DNA of 64,000 nt, taken from contig NW_013657632.1 of the NCBI RefSeq assembly GCF_000142905.1, forward strand, positions 59,026 through 123,025, in the 5' to 3' direction. Of this stretch, positions 1 through 10,079 are shown in pieces. The DNA comes from Thecamonas trahens ATCC 50062. Taxonomy: Eukaryota; Apusozoa; Apusomonadida; Apusomonadidae. Positions within the stretch are counted from its first letter, which is position 1. Each line of letters opens with the position of its first letter. The notes below the pieces were generated by a model. The model saw only the letters and a program-made list of their open reading frames with translations. It was not told the DNA's origin and searched no databases. Both the position numbers and the translations under genes were made by a program.

Positions 1-161
1 CATAACTGGTACTCTCAAACGGTCGGGCAAATACTTTTTGTTTGTGGTGGGCTCGCCAATCGCACCTCCCCCCCCCCCGTCCCTCCTCTTCCCCCCCTCT
101 CGCCCTCTATGGCAGCAGCCTCTGGGCGCTCACCGAACCACTCCACTACCCATTGACAGCC

Positions 162-2111
162 ATGGCATACAGGGGAGGAGGAGCCAATGGTGGCATGGCC
201 TACGGGGACAAAGACAAGCCGGTACGTGCTGCAGGGGGGGGGGGGGGGGGGGGGGAGGAGGGCTCACAGAGCTTGCCCACGAGTCGCACACTCACCGACA
301 CAAGGGCGCGGGCAAGAGTAGGTGTATGACGGTAGACGGCACCGCAAAGCGATTGTTCGGCGGACGATCGACTTTCATGCACCGACAACGCTGCTTGTGG
401 AGCAACGGCCTTTTCTGCGTGGGCCAGAGGACCTCAAGGGCGTGCAGAAGCCCAAGGAGTGGTCGCTGGAGCTGCTCCCCCGGCGGCCTACTGGAACAAC
501 CCGGTGACCTCGCTTTGCTCGCGCTTTGCGCACACCTCGACCAACAAGCAGCCATTTCCGGTCAACGCGGTCTGCTGGACTCCCGAGGGCCGGAGGCTGG
601 TCATGGGGGTGAGCTCGGGCGAGTTCTCGCTGTGGAATGGGCTCTGCTTCAACTTTGAGACGCTGCAGCAGAGTCACGACAAGGCGGTGCGGGCCATGGA
701 GTGGTCGCACGACGAGGACTGGATGATTTCGTGTGACGACGCCGGAGTGGTCAAGTACTGGCAGCCCAACTTTAACAATGTCAAGACGCTGCAGGCGCAT
801 GAGTCGCCCATCCAGGACATCTCGTTCTCGCCGACAGACATGAAGTTTGTGACGTGCTCGGACGACACCTCGCTCAAGATCTGGGACTTTAACAACGTGC
901 GCGAGGAGACAAGCCTCTACGGCCACCAGTGGGAGGTCAAGACTGTCCAGTGGCATCCGGAAAAGTGCCTCATTGCCTCGGGCTCCAAGGACCGACTCAT
1001 TAAGCTGTGGGACGCGCGGACCGGCAAGAGTCTCACCTCGATCCACGCCCACAAGGAGTGCGTCCAGTCTGTCCACTGGAACCCTGTGAACGGCAACTGG
1101 CTGCTCTCGGGCTCGCGCGACCAGCTCATCAAGCTCTTCGACATTCGCATGATGCGTGAGGTTCAGAGCTTCCGCGGCCACTCCAAGGAGGTGTGCTCCG
1201 TCCGCTGGCACCCTATCCACGAAGAACTGTTTGCTTCCGGCGGCTCGGTTGGTGATGTGCTGTTTTGGCTTGTTGGCCACGACGACGTGCAGGACTCGAT
1301 CCTCAACGCCCACGAGTCGCAAGTCTTTGCCCTCGACTGGCACCCGATGGGTCACATCCTCACTTCCGGCTCCAACGATCGCTCCGCCAAGTTCTGGTCG
1401 CGCCAGCGCATGGGCGACACAGAGCGCGAGCTGTACAACCCGGAGGCCCGCAAGGCCGCTCGCATGATGGCCCTTCACCAGCAGGTCGCCGCTACCCAAG
1501 TCTCGTCTACAGAAGTCACCGAGTTCTCTACACCGCTGGCCGGCTTTGGCCTCGACGCCGACACCAAGCTCGCGGTCCCAGCCCTCCCACTCAAGGCAAA
1601 TCCCGAGGTCGCCGCACAGGTCGCAGAAGCCACACGCAACATCAAGTCATCGCTGGTCAAGCCCGAGAATGGTGCTCGCCGCGGGCCGGAGACCAAGTTT
1701 GTCCCGCCAGGCGCCCGCCCGCTGCCGCCTGGCATTCGCGGCCCACCGCGTCCGCCCATGCGTGGCCCGCCTCCATCCATGCGAGGCCCGCCACCGCCCA
1801 TGCGTGGCCCACCGCCCGGCATGCGCGGCCCGCCGCCGCCCGGCATGCGCGGCCCGCCGCCGCCCGGCATGCGTGGCCCGCCGCCCATGCGCGCCAACAT
1901 GCGTGGCCCTCCCGGCCCACCACCACCAGGCTACGGCCGTGGCCCGCCTGGTCCGTCTGGCCCGCCTGGTCGCCCGCCCCCGGGCTACGGCCGCGGTCCG
2001 CCGCCGCCGGGCCCTCCGCCGCCGGGCATGCACAGCGGCCCTCCGCCTCCAGGCATGCGCGGTCACCCCGGCCCGCCGCCCAGGGGCCGTGGACCGCCGC
2101 CGCGGCGATGA
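162..2111 (+). CDS. WDR33: WDR33/Pfs2-like mRNA 3'-end processing WD40 protein
   Basis: This is the WD-repeat subunit of the cleavage and polyadenylation factor, which helps recognise the AAUAAA signal in the nucleus. Exon 1 is 162..221 (20 codons, starting MAYRGGG) and exon 2 is 322..2111; the intron begins GTACGT, contains a G run and ends TAG. The family's N-terminal block is visible (YDGRRHRKAIVRRTIDF), followed by roughly seven WD40 blades including WTPEGRRLVMG and FSPTDMKFVTCSDD, which closely match animal WDR33. The last 150 residues are proline/glycine-rich MRGPPP-type repeats, as in animal WDR33. The reading frame shifts at about 476-480: the N-terminal block and the WD domain join only if one C is added to the CCCCC run, giving LLPPAAYWNNP, which fits the family. 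I read this as an assembly indel. Expected product is about 616 aa. Confidence 0.9.
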
Positions 2112-2571
2112 GTCTTGGCCGCCACATTGACGTAAACTACCAGAGAGCCAGCAATCACGGGCCATCCATCGCCGGCTGCCCCGATAGCCATCGGCACGAA
2201 CACCACCGCGCCAACTCGGCTGCGTCATTGCGCCAGCCAGTCAACCCGTGGCAGAGACGGCCCGTCACACCCGACTCTCACAGCCTATGTGGCGGATCGG
2301 TGCTTCGGTACGTGGGCTTCAATGCACCTCCCTGACTATTCCCCTCCTCCCCCCCCACCCCCACCCCCCACCCCTACCCGCTTGTCCCCTCGCCCGTTGC
2401 CGGCTTGCCCTTGCCTCGGAAGCCGCCGTGTCGGACGATCCGCAGCAGCAAGGCGACCGACAGCGGTGGGAAGCCGGGGGAGGTGCTGGCCGGACAGAGG
2501 GCCCTCGCAATGGCAGGTAGACGGCGACAGGCGAAAGTGGCGAGCAACTCACACCCAGGAATGCTACGGGG
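2112..2571. other. intergenic region between WDR33 and the FtsH-type protease gene
   Basis: No gene is supported in these 460 bases. It holds the 3' end of WDR33 and the 5' region of the protease gene, including a C-rich pyrimidine tract at about 2338-2400. An ATG at 2287 followed after seven codons by a GTACGT donor-like site (about 2308) could mark an upstream exon encoding a short targeting peptide. I could not find a convincing in-phase acceptor, so it is not called. Confidence 0.4.
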
Positions 2572-4989
2572 ATGGGTGCGGAGTCGGCGTGGACAGCTGG
2601 CGCCGCGGGTAGCCCCGGCGCTCGGGCCATGGCGGCTCGTCTGACGCGCTCGGCGGCCAGTACGTCTGCAGTGTGTTCGGGTGGGCGCGTCAACACAGGT
2701 CTGGCCAGCGTGATGCCGGCGTCGCTGGCGTTTGCGCGCCACGCAGGAAGCGGACAGCTCCGTGGGATGGCGACCGAGGCCGGTGGGCCGCTCAGCGCTG
2801 TCCGCGGATGGATGCAGAACGCCATCAAGGGCTTTGAGAACTTTGACGAGGGCGGGGCGAGGAAGCGCAAGGCTGGCGACGATGCGGCAAGTAAGGAGAG
2901 CGGGAGTGAGCAAAGAGCACGGCCGGAGAAGAAGAAGGGCGAGGATGGCGGAAGTGGCAAGCCGCCGCCGCCGGAGAACGAGCCGTCGACGGCGACGGTG
3001 GCGTCGCTGGTGGCGTCGATCGGGCTCTTTGGTGCGGTGCTGTATATGATGCCGAGCCGTGAGGCTGCCGACGGCGGCCCGCGCGAGATGACGTTCCAGG
3101 ACTTTAAGCGCGACTACCTCTACACCGGCAAGGTCGACCGGCTGGAGGTGATGAACGGCGAACAGGTGCGGGTGTTTGCGTACGACTATGTTCCTGGTGG
3201 GGCGGACGGGACAGAGAGCGTGGCGCTCGAGGAGACGCCCGGCACCTCGATAGGGCTGGGCAAGGCGCCCAAGTTTGTGGGTGTTTTCTCGATCGGGTCT
3301 GTGGAGACGCTTGAGCGGCAGATGGACGAGGCGCAGTGGGAGCTGGCACTTGCGCCGGAGGACTACGTGCCGATCACGTACAAGTCGGAGATGATGATGT
3401 CGTCGATCATGATGGCAGCGCTTCCGACGCTTGTGCTCATCGGGTTCTGGATCTGGGCCATGCGGCGGTTTTCGGGAGGCGGAGCCGGGCCAGGCGGACC
3501 GGGCGGCTCGGGACCGGGCTCGCTCCTCTCGATCACCAAGGCCAAGACGACGACGGCCGGGAGCGTGGCGGTCCCGGTCAAGTTTGCAGACGTGGCCGGA
3601 ATGGACGAGGCCAAGCAGGAGATTGTCGAGTTTGTCGAGTTCCTTAAGCACCCGAGCAAGTTTACGGAGCTCGGCGCCAAGCCGCCCAAGGGCGCGATTC
3701 TTGTGGGCCCGCCGGGAACAGGCAAGACGATGCTGGCCAAGGCCATGGCTGGTGAGGCCGACGTGCCATTTTTCTCCATCTCGGGCTCGGACTTTATCGA
3801 GATGTTCGTGGGCGTCGGCCCGTCACGGGTCCGCGACCTGTTCAAGCAGGCGCGGGCGACGACGCCGTCAATCATCTTTATCGACGAGATCGACGCGATC
3901 GGCAAGAAGCGGTCGTCGGGCGGGTTTTCGTCGGGCGGGTCGGACGAACGCGAGAACACACTCAATCAGCTGTTGGTGGAGATGGACGGATTCGACTCCA
4001 AGGACGAGGTGGTGGTGGTAGCGTCGACGAACCGGGTCGACATCCTCGATCCGGCGCTGCTGAGGCCAGGGCGATTCGATCGCCAGATCGCGGTGGACAA
4101 CCCGGACATTCGCGGGCGCGAGGACATTTTCAAGGTTCACCTGGCCAAGGTCAAGCTCGCCGAGACGGACAGCGCGGCCGTGGACAAGCTCCGCGCGCGG
4201 CTTGCCGAGCTCACGCCCGGCTTTTCCGGCGCCGACATTGCCAACGTCGTCAACGAGGCCGCTCTGCTTGCTGGGCGCTACAAGGCGTCGGGTGTCGAGT
4301 ACTCACACTTTGAGGCGGCCATCGACCGGGTCATTGGCGGCCTCGAGCGGCGGTCGCGAGTGCTCTCGCCCGAGGAAAAGGTACGCGTTGCGTACCACGA
4401 GGCCGGCCACGCACTTGTGGGCTGGCTGCTGGAGCACACCGACCCGCTGCTCAAGGTCTCGATTGTTCCGCGCGGGCAGGCTGCACTCGGCTACGCGCAG
4501 TACGTGCCCAAGGAGCGGTTCTTGTACGCCGAGGAGGAGCTCCGTGACCGGATCTGTATGATGCTCGGCGGTCGGGTGGCCGAGGAGCTCAAGTTTGGCG
4601 TCATCTCGACCGGAGCCCGCGACGACCTTGACAAGGTGACCAAGCTCACCTACTCGCTCATCACCAAGTTTGGCTTTTCGCCGTCGATCGGCCAGCTCTC
4701 GTTCCCGGACCAGGGCGAGATGGAGTTTGAAAAGCCGTACTCGGAGGAGACCGCTGCAGCCATCGACCTCGAGGCCCGCGCCATCATCGATGACGCCTAC
4801 GCCCGTACCAAGGACGTCATCGGCGCGCACATGGACAAGCTCGAGGAAATCGGCAAGCTGCTGATGGAGAAGGAGGTGATGCGGACCGACGACATGCTCG
4901 CCATCCTCGGCCCGCGGCCGCACGACCCGCCAGCCGAGCCAGAGACCAAGGCGTCGAGCGCCCCGGCGGCGCCGGCCGACTCGGCCTAG
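2572..4989 (+). CDS. Mitochondrial AAA+ metalloprotease, FtsH/AFG3L2 (m-AAA) type
   Basis: An ATP-dependent zinc metalloprotease of the mitochondrial inner membrane that degrades or extracts membrane proteins. The 805-aa frame has an arginine/alanine-rich targeting-type N-terminus, two membrane segments (about residues 141-162 and 277-300) flanking an intermembrane-space domain, then the AAA module: Walker A GPPGTGKT (about 379), Walker B IIFIDEID, and the second region of homology ending LLRPGRFDR. The peptidase follows with HEAGH (about 609). Two membrane segments and the GG-rich linker fit an m-AAA (AFG3L2/Yta10-12) rather than an i-AAA enzyme. ATG 2629 ([11 protein letters not shown], context GGGCCATGG) is an equally good or better start. 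The stop codon overlaps that of the convergent STK19-like gene in a shared CTAG. Confidence 0.93.
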   Translation: MGAESAWTAGAAGSPGARAMAARLTRSAASTSAVCSGGRVNTGLASVMPASLAFARHAGSGQLRGMATEAGGPLSAVRGWMQNAIKGFENFDEGGARKRKAGDDAASKESGSEQRARPEKKKGEDGGSGKPPPPENEPSTATVASLVASIGLFGAVLYMMPSREAADGGPREMTFQDFKRDYLYTGKVDRLEVMNGEQVRVFAYDYVPGGADGTESVALEETPGTSIGLGKAPKFVGVFSIGSVETLERQMDEAQWELALAPEDYVPITYKSEMMMSSIMMAALPTLVLIGFWIWAMRRFSGGGAGPGGPGGSGPGSLLSITKAKTTTAGSVAVPVKFADVAGMDEAKQEIVEFVEFLKHPSKFTELGAKPPKGAILVGPPGTGKTMLAKAMAGEADVPFFSISGSDFIEMFVGVGPSRVRDLFKQARATTPSIIFIDEIDAIGKKRSSGGFSSGGSDERENTLNQLLVEMDGFDSKDEVVVVASTNRVDILDPALLRPGRFDRQIAVDNPDIRGREDIFKVHLAKVKLAETDSAAVDKLRARLAELTPGFSGADIANVVNEAALLAGRYKASGVEYSHFEAAIDRVIGGLERRSRVLSPEEKVRVAYHEAGHALVGWLLEHTDPLLKVSIVPRGQAALGYAQYVPKERFLYAEEELRDRICMMLGGRVAEELKFGVISTGARDDLDKVTKLTYSLITKFGFSPSIGQLSFPDQGEMEFEKPYSEETAAAIDLEARAIIDDAYARTKDVIGAHMDKLEEIGKLLMEKEVMRTDDMLAILGPRPHDPPAEPETKASSAPAAPADSA

Positions 4990-6215
4990 CGCCGCAGCCG
5001 GCGCCGGCGCTTGGCTCCGCGCCGGACCGCAGTAGAGGCGCCGGCGCCCGCTACCGGGAGCCGGACCAGGGTCCGCGCGCCGAGCACGAGGTGCTCGATC
5101 AGGCCGCGGGTTGTCATGTCGCGGAGTACAAAGTCGAGGTGGAGCGGGAGCTTGGTCAGCGACGGAGTGGCGAGCAGCCTGCGCAGCTCGAGCTCCTTGT
5201 ACTTTGTCGACTTGATGACCCGCAGCACCTGGCTCACGCTCTTGGTGTACGCCACAATAAACGACGCGCCGTACGGCATGGCCATCCACACCTGATGGAC
5301 GCCCGACGGAACCACCAGCCCGGCCTTGACCAGCTCTTGCAGCAACACCGGTGCTTGGTCGGCGTCAGCCGCACGGGCGGCAATAGACTGCACCGCGTTG
5401 CCATCAAGAAGAGCGTCGAGCCCGCCAGCAGCAGTGGCGATGCGCTGCCAGGCACTCGGCAGTGGCTCTGGCAGCGGGCGAGCGAGCGCAGCAAAGAGAG
5501 CCGCCGGCGTCAGCGCCTTGGCGGGCAAAACCAGCGCCACGTTACACACAAAGGCGCGGAATAGGGCAAGCAGCGATGAAGCAGCAGCAGAGGCGGTAGG
5601 CGTGGCCGTCGGCGCCGCGGCTGACGCAGACGTGCGCACAAGGACGCGGCGGATCTGATCGAGGTAGTCGTCCATAGCCATGACAAAGACGGTGACGGGC
5701 TCCGAGGGAAGCGAGAAGACCCGGACACGGCCCTCACGCTTGGCCGCCTCCAGCTCGCGGTCGACGGTGGTGCGATCACTGAGCATCGAGTAGAGCGCGT
5801 GCAGAGTGGTGATGCGCAGGGCCATGCCGGCCTTGCGCTCGAGGGCGGGCTTGGCGCTCTTGGTCACCATGCGGGCGAGGACAACCTCGGTGTCGGACGG
5901 GAGGCTTGTCGATGCCACCGCAGCAGCCCATTCATCGTCGGTGAGGAGCGCGGGTGCGGGTGTGGGAGCTGGCGGTGGAGGGGAGGGCGATGGCGGTGAC
6001 GGCGGCGGCGAGGCTGTGCCCGTCGCCGTGGCTTGTGCAGCTTGTCGCTTGCGCTTGCGCGAGTCGAAGCCGAGCGGCCGGTGGGGGCTGAGGACATGTG
6101 GCCAGGTTAGCCGGTGTGTATACGTAGGGGAGTGGAGGGGAGGAGGGAGGGGGGGGGGGGGGGAAGGAGTCAGTTGTTGGGCCAGCACGTGAGCGCCGGA
6201 GAGTACGAGTCGCAT
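4986..6215 (-). CDS. STK19: STK19-like winged-helix nuclear protein
   Basis: Homologue of STK19, which despite its name is a DNA-binding winged-helix protein linked to transcription-coupled repair, not a kinase. Recognisable blocks are HALYSMLSDRTTVDRELEAA and KYKELELRRLL near the C-terminus, followed by VLGARTLVRLP, all in the order and spacing of animal STK19. A basic patch (DSRKRKRQ) sits near the N-terminus where human STK19 has its own basic stretch. No kinase motifs are present. The first 40 codons are C-run and low complexity. A branch-point-like CTAAC and a CCTCAG acceptor at about 6090-6115 (minus strand) suggest that the true first exon lies upstream and that part of 6100-6215 is intron. 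The start given is the first ATG of the open frame. Confidence 0.8.
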   Translation of the reverse strand: MRLVLSGAHVLAQQLTPSPPPPLPPPLHSPTYTHRLTWPHVLSPHRPLGFDSRKRKRQAAQATATGTASPPPSPPSPSPPPPAPTPAPALLTDDEWAAAVASTSLPSDTEVVLARMVTKSAKPALERKAGMALRITTLHALYSMLSDRTTVDRELEAAKREGRVRVFSLPSEPVTVFVMAMDDYLDQIRRVLVRTSASAAAPTATPTASAAASSLLALFRAFVCNVALVLPAKALTPAALFAALARPLPEPLPSAWQRIATAAGGLDALLDGNAVQSIAARAADADQAPVLLQELVKAGLVVPSGVHQVWMAMPYGASFIVAYTKSVSQVLRVIKSTKYKELELRRLLATPSLTKLPLHLDFVLRDMTTRGLIEHLVLGARTLVRLPVAGAGASTAVRRGAKRRRRLRR

Positions 6216-6352
6216 TGGCACTCGGGTCGCCGCCGTACGCTGAGCTCAGGCGGGCGCCGAGTCGCGGCGCTAAGGCGCGTGGCGATGCAGGGAGCGAGTT
6301 AGCCCTGTGATGCTGGTGAGGACATGAGAAGGAGGGGGGGGGGGGGGGGCAG

Positions 6353-7762
6353 TCACGGTGCAGGCGGATGAGACGAGGATGTGGCCGTGGATGAGTGCGG
6401 GTTGTCGCGAGGAAGGATGTCCGGGATCTCTGCGGCGATGCCATAGAGCAGCTGGTTGGTGAAGGTCTTCCAGAACAGCGAGTTGGCCTCTGCGGGTGGG
6501 AGCTTGTTGATGTCAGGGATGTTGACAGGCAGCGGAGCAGAGGCGACGGCGGCCGGGATGCGGAGCGGCTCTGGCGGCGGGGTGGGCGGGCGCGGCGGCG
6601 GCTTGAGGACGGCCCAATCAAGTGAGGCTTTGAGGGCAATGACCTCGCCTCCAAGACGCTCGACCGAAGCGCCGAGTGAGCGCATGGCGGTGACCTTTGC
6701 GCGAGTCGTGTCGGCGACGGAGCGGACGAGGTCGCGGCGGAGAAGGCCCATTTCCTGGACGACGGTGGCCTCGGTGGCTCGGTTGTCGTGATAGCCGGTA
6801 AACTCAAAGGTGGGCGAGAGGGCACGGGTGGCCATGAGCGGGGTGGGCGCCGTCTGAGAACCTGAGTTGTCGAGAGGCTTGGCACCAGCAAGCAGGGCGC
6901 GGCGCTTAGCATTGGTGTGGATGGCGTCGGACGGCAGGTCGCCGACCTCGTAGACGGCGCGACGGCGCTTGGAAAGCTGGTGCAGGCGGTAGTCACGGAG
7001 GCGCTCACGAGCCAAGTCCCACTCGTCGGGAGACGGTTCACGGAGCTCGTCGGGCTTGGCCATCGACGGCGCATCCCACTTGCCAGCGGCGACGAGGCTC
7101 TTGCACGCCCCGCACGTCTCATAGTGCTGATTGAGGTGCTGTCTGTGGAGAGCCAGAGACTCAGCATGGCGCATGATCTTGGCGGATGCGGCGCGGGCCG
7201 ACTTGGGCCGCCAGCCGCAGTCGTCGTGCGGGCAGACGACGGCCTCGGTCGTCTCTTCCGTCCCGTCGTCGCCCGACTCGTCCGAGCCCGACTCAGCCGA
7301 GCCGGCAGCCTGGATGCGCTCCTTGACGTCGGCCACCAGCCAGTCGACGTCCTGCGGCGGAATGGGCCGCGAGACGAGCCACGGATAGAGCCGGTCCATC
7401 ATGTCCCGCTCAAAGTCGCCTTCCTCCACCGCCAGCCAGCAGATTGGACACGACCGCGAGTCGGCGTTGAGCTTGGCAAAGTGGCCCTCGTGCACCGTCG
7501 CCGTCCGCATGTGCTTGAACGCCGACTTGCGCCGGTCGCGTTGCGACGCCGCGTTGGACCACCACCCGCACTCGGGATGCGGGCAGAGGCCTGCGTTGAC
7601 GGCATCCTGGATGGCCGCCTCCACCTCGGCAAGCACCGACGGCGCCAGCGCCGACTTGGCTGCCACCGCAGGCCGCTCTTCGCTCTCGACCGCCCCGGCC
7701 TCCACAGCCGCCGCCTCGCTCTCGCCAGTCTCCATGGCAACCACCCCGGTCTCGTTGTCCAT
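6353..7762 (-). CDS. Protein with two unusual CPHxxCGW zinc-binding repeats
   Basis: I do not recognise a named family. The 469-aa protein has two copies of a module that starts C-P-H-x2-C-G-W (about residues 60 and 179), continues with conserved basic and histidine positions (KHMRTATVHEGHF in copy 1, IMRHAESLALHRQHL in copy 2) and closes with C-x2-C (CPIC about 104, CGAC about 217). That makes two C4/H2-type candidate zinc sites about 119 residues apart. The N-terminus is acidic and alanine-rich, and the C-terminus is proline-rich (PPPRPPTPPPEP) ending in a helical stretch. The start is the ATG in CATGGACAACG context just inside a divergent promoter shared with RPS18. A nucleic-acid-binding or ubiquitin-type role is possible but unsupported. 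Confidence 0.7.
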   Translation of the reverse strand: MDNETGVVAMETGESEAAAVEAGAVESEERPAVAAKSALAPSVLAEVEAAIQDAVNAGLCPHPECGWWSNAASQRDRRKSAFKHMRTATVHEGHFAKLNADSRSCPICWLAVEEGDFERDMMDRLYPWLVSRPIPPQDVDWLVADVKERIQAAGSAESGSDESGDDGTEETTEAVVCPHDDCGWRPKSARAASAKIMRHAESLALHRQHLNQHYETCGACKSLVAAGKWDAPSMAKPDELREPSPDEWDLARERLRDYRLHQLSKRRRAVYEVGDLPSDAIHTNAKRRALLAGAKPLDNSGSQTAPTPLMATRALSPTFEFTGYHDNRATEATVVQEMGLLRRDLVRSVADTTRAKVTAMRSLGASVERLGGEVIALKASLDWAVLKPPPRPPTPPPEPLRIPAAVASAPLPVNIPDINKLPPAEANSLFWKTFTNQLLYGIAAEIPDILPRDNPHSSTATSSSHPPAP

Positions 7763-8059
7763 GGTGAGTGGAGGTGGGGAGGGTAGGAGGACAGGTGTGT
7801 GACTGGGCGTGATAGTGTGTGTCGCTGCGGTCGCAGGCGGGTGCGGTTGTCCCGGGACGGCGGCGGAGGGAGGGAGGGAGGGCCCGCCTGCCCAACTCAT
7901 GCTACCGCAATCGGCTCGTGCTGGTGGCGAGTCGAAAACCGAGACCGAGTCGGATCGCCGTCTTCGAACAAACGAATGGCGTGTGCGAATGGGATTGGGC
8001 GCGGGGCGAATCCAGCTCGCGTTGTTTTTCACAGACATCCTCTCTCTGTCTCAATCACA
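7763..8059. promoter_or_regulatory. divergent intergenic region between zinc-finger gene and RPS18
   Basis: These 297 bases separate two start codons facing away from each other, so they should hold both promoters. The part next to RPS18 is pyrimidine-rich (TCCTCTCTCTGTCTC, about 8039-8052), as expected near a ribosomal-protein transcription start. No TATA box was identified. Assignment rests on position only. Confidence 0.4.
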
Positions 8060-9010
8060 ATGGTAGGTGACCGCTCCGAGGGTGCTCCGGGAAGACAAGG
8101 GTGCAGAGCCGGGTGAGGACCAGGAAGCGCACCACATTCGCTTGCACCACGAGGATGTGTATGCTTGCGGTAGAATACGTTGGGGTCCTTGCGCGTGGTC
8201 CCTGGCCCTTGGGTGTCTGTGTTGGATGCGGTGCTGTCAGACGCTGGCGATATTTTCGTCCGACTCGGACAGTCTGCACCGCCTCTAGCCGCACCTCTTG
8301 GCACTGCAACAGCCGTGCAAGCTCGGGCTCGGGCGCCGGGACGTGCGCTGTAGCCCCGTGCGCAGCTGCTGATCGGGTGCAGGCCAGCAGGCCACTGGGC
8401 GGCAAGGTGGCGTCGCACACAGAGTGTGTGATGCTGTGTTTTTGAATGAGCGAGTCGCAGCAGCAGCAGCTCGGCAAGGGTGACGGAGCGTGTGTGTGCA
8501 GAGAACGAGACTCACCAGCGAGCAACTTTGTCCTCCCACCCATCTCTTGCCGTACCACAGTCGTGCGTCGAGCCTGATAACTTCCAGCACATTCTCCGTG
8601 TCCTCAACACCAACGTTGACGGCAAGCGCAAGATCGTCTACGCGCTGACTGCCATCAAGGGTGTGGGCCGCCGGTTCTCCACCATGGTGTGCAAGAAGGC
8701 CGACATCGACACCACCAAGCGCGCCGGTGAGCTGACGCCCGAGGAGGTCGAGAAGGTTGTGGACATCATCACCGACCCCATGAAGTTCAACATCCCCGAG
8801 TACTTCTTCAACCGCCAGCGCGACTTTGCCACCGGCAAGACCATGCAGCTGTACTCGAACAACGTCGACATGAAGCTCCGTGAGGACCTCGAGCGCCTCC
8901 GCAAGATCCGCGCCCACCGTGGTATCCGCCACCTGCTCGGCATCCCGGTCCGTGGCCAGCACACCAAGACCACCGGCCGCCACGGCCGCGTCGTCGCCAT
9001 GCGCAAGTAG
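8060..9010 (+). CDS. RPS18: 40S ribosomal protein S18 (uS13)
   Basis: Cytosolic small-subunit protein at the head of the 40S subunit, contacting 5S-side bridges and P-site tRNA. Exon 1 is only the start codon (8060..8062), followed at once by GTAGGT; exon 2 is 8561..9010 after CCACAG. The join yields [17 protein letters not shown], which matches the human start [17 protein letters not shown] residue for residue in length. Strong family motifs follow: [11 protein letters not shown]-like [42 protein letters not shown], and [11 protein letters not shown]. The product is 150 aa against 152 in human. The intron is 498 nt, long for this window. Confidence 0.95.
8063..8560 (+). other. RPS18 intron 1 (498 nt) directly after the ATG
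   Basis: The intron starts GTAGGT and ends CCACAG. It is among the longest introns in the window. Ribosomal-protein introns often host snoRNAs; I looked for box C/D and H/ACA signatures and found only isolated partial matches (an AGAATA at about 8171 without a well-placed ACA), so no RNA gene is called. Confidence 0.75.
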
Positions 9011-9048
9011 GCATCATAAACCGAAAACAAAAGAACGTCTTTGCAATG

Positions 9049-9891
9049 CTACCTTGTCTTTATCGTCACATCGACGCCAGCCAGCGACTCGTCCGCGTCC
9101 TGCGAGACGGTTGCAAAAAAGGCGAGCAGGACAGAGATGAGCCGCGACGGCGCCAGCGACGCGTCGCGCGCCGACTGCATCGGCATGGTCACCACCGCCA
9201 GCTCGCCGCCTCCGACCGGTGGGCGCGCCGCACCTGGGCTTGCGTCGGCGGCCATCGTCCGCACGCTCTCGCCGCCCGAGCTGGCAGTCACCGACGCCGC
9301 GCCCGGCGCCGGATGCGCGGCGGCGTGCCGCGGCGGAATGAGCTCGTCGCTGCCCCACAGCAGCGGCTCGACCGCCAGCGTCAGGAGCCGGCCCGTTGCC
9401 ATCCGCAACGAGAGCGAGCGGGCAGCAAAGCCGAGGCCGAGCCAACCGAGCACGCCCGGCGCCACCCGTGCATCCTCAATCAGCAGACCGTCGAGCGCAG
9501 AGAGCGGGATCTGCGAAGACTCGCCATCCGAGCTCACCGCAGGCACAATGACCGTGTCGCGCGCCTTGTCGAACGACCACACCCGCGCCTGCCGCGGAAT
9601 GAGCCACCGCGCCAGCGCCAGCGCCGTCGCCCCAATCGCTGCCACACTCACGCCCGCCGCAGCCATCACCCGTGCCTGCCGAACTTCACCCGCGCCCGCC
9701 GCAACCATGCTGCTGGTTGGCAACCACGGGCGGGCCCAGGTGAGGCAGGCGAGCCAGGCGCCGCCTGCGCCGGCGGCCACCACGCCCACCGACGCCGCAG
9801 CAAGCGCCATCTGGCCCGCAGGCGTCTCCAACGCCCGCGGGTGGACCTCAAGTCGCAGCTGGACAGGTAAGTGCGACGCGTCGAGCCGCAT
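9049..9891 (-). CDS. Hypothetical membrane protein with two N-terminal TM segments
   Basis: Unrecognised. From ATG 9891 the product is about 280 aa. It shows two alanine/valine-rich membrane segments (around MALAAASVGVVAAGAGG and AGVSVAAIGATALALARWLI), then a soluble beta-rich stretch containing FDKARDTVIVPA, QIPLSALDGLLIED and SLSLRMATGRLLTLAVEP. That pattern (two TM helices followed by strands carrying charged turns) resembles the PH-like halves of small two-TM bacterial and organellar membrane proteins, but I cannot name it. The frame stays open upstream to an ATG at 10062, inside the LC8 promoter region; the shorter start avoids that overlap. It ends 38 bp from the RPS18 stop, tail to tail. 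Confidence 0.5.
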   Translation of the reverse strand: MRLDASHLPVQLRLEVHPRALETPAGQMALAAASVGVVAAGAGGAWLACLTWARPWLPTSSMVAAGAGEVRQARVMAAAGVSVAAIGATALALARWLIPRQARVWSFDKARDTVIVPAVSSDGESSQIPLSALDGLLIEDARVAPGVLGWLGLGFAARSLSLRMATGRLLTLAVEPLLWGSDELIPPRHAAAHPAPGAASVTASSGGESVRTMAADASPGAARPPVGGGELAVVTMPMQSARDASLAPSRLISVLLAFFATVSQDADESLAGVDVTIKTR

Positions 9892-10079
9892 ACCAACGCC
9901 GTGGGGGAGGGCGAAGGGGTGGAGTGTGAGGAAGCTCGGGCTGTCGGCCGGGGAGAGGGGGGGACACGCGGGCACTCGTCCCTGACGCAACTGGGTTGGA
10001 CCAGAGGCAGCAGCAGACCAACGAGGCAGAGGACGAGGAGAGAGCAGCTCACGCACATACATACGTAGCTCTGTACATC

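Noticed and set aside
375-1499. A 374-codon antisense frame opposite WDR33
   Set aside because: Composition is that of reverse-complemented GC-rich coding sequence and no family is recognisable; the WD40 frame is clearly real.
2287-2310. Upstream exon of the mitochondrial protease gene (ATG then GTACGT)
   Set aside because: Attractive donor, but no convincing in-phase acceptor before the main exon; left as a note.
8063-8560. Possible intronic snoRNA in RPS18
   Set aside because: Isolated box-like strings occur (GTGATGC near 8428, AGAATA near 8171), but no correctly spaced partner box or terminal stem was found.
9892-10062. Longer start of the hypothetical membrane protein (ATG 10062)
   Set aside because: It would put coding sequence into the LC8 promoter and adds only low-complexity Pro/Ser residues; a shorter start at 9891 is preferred but not proven.
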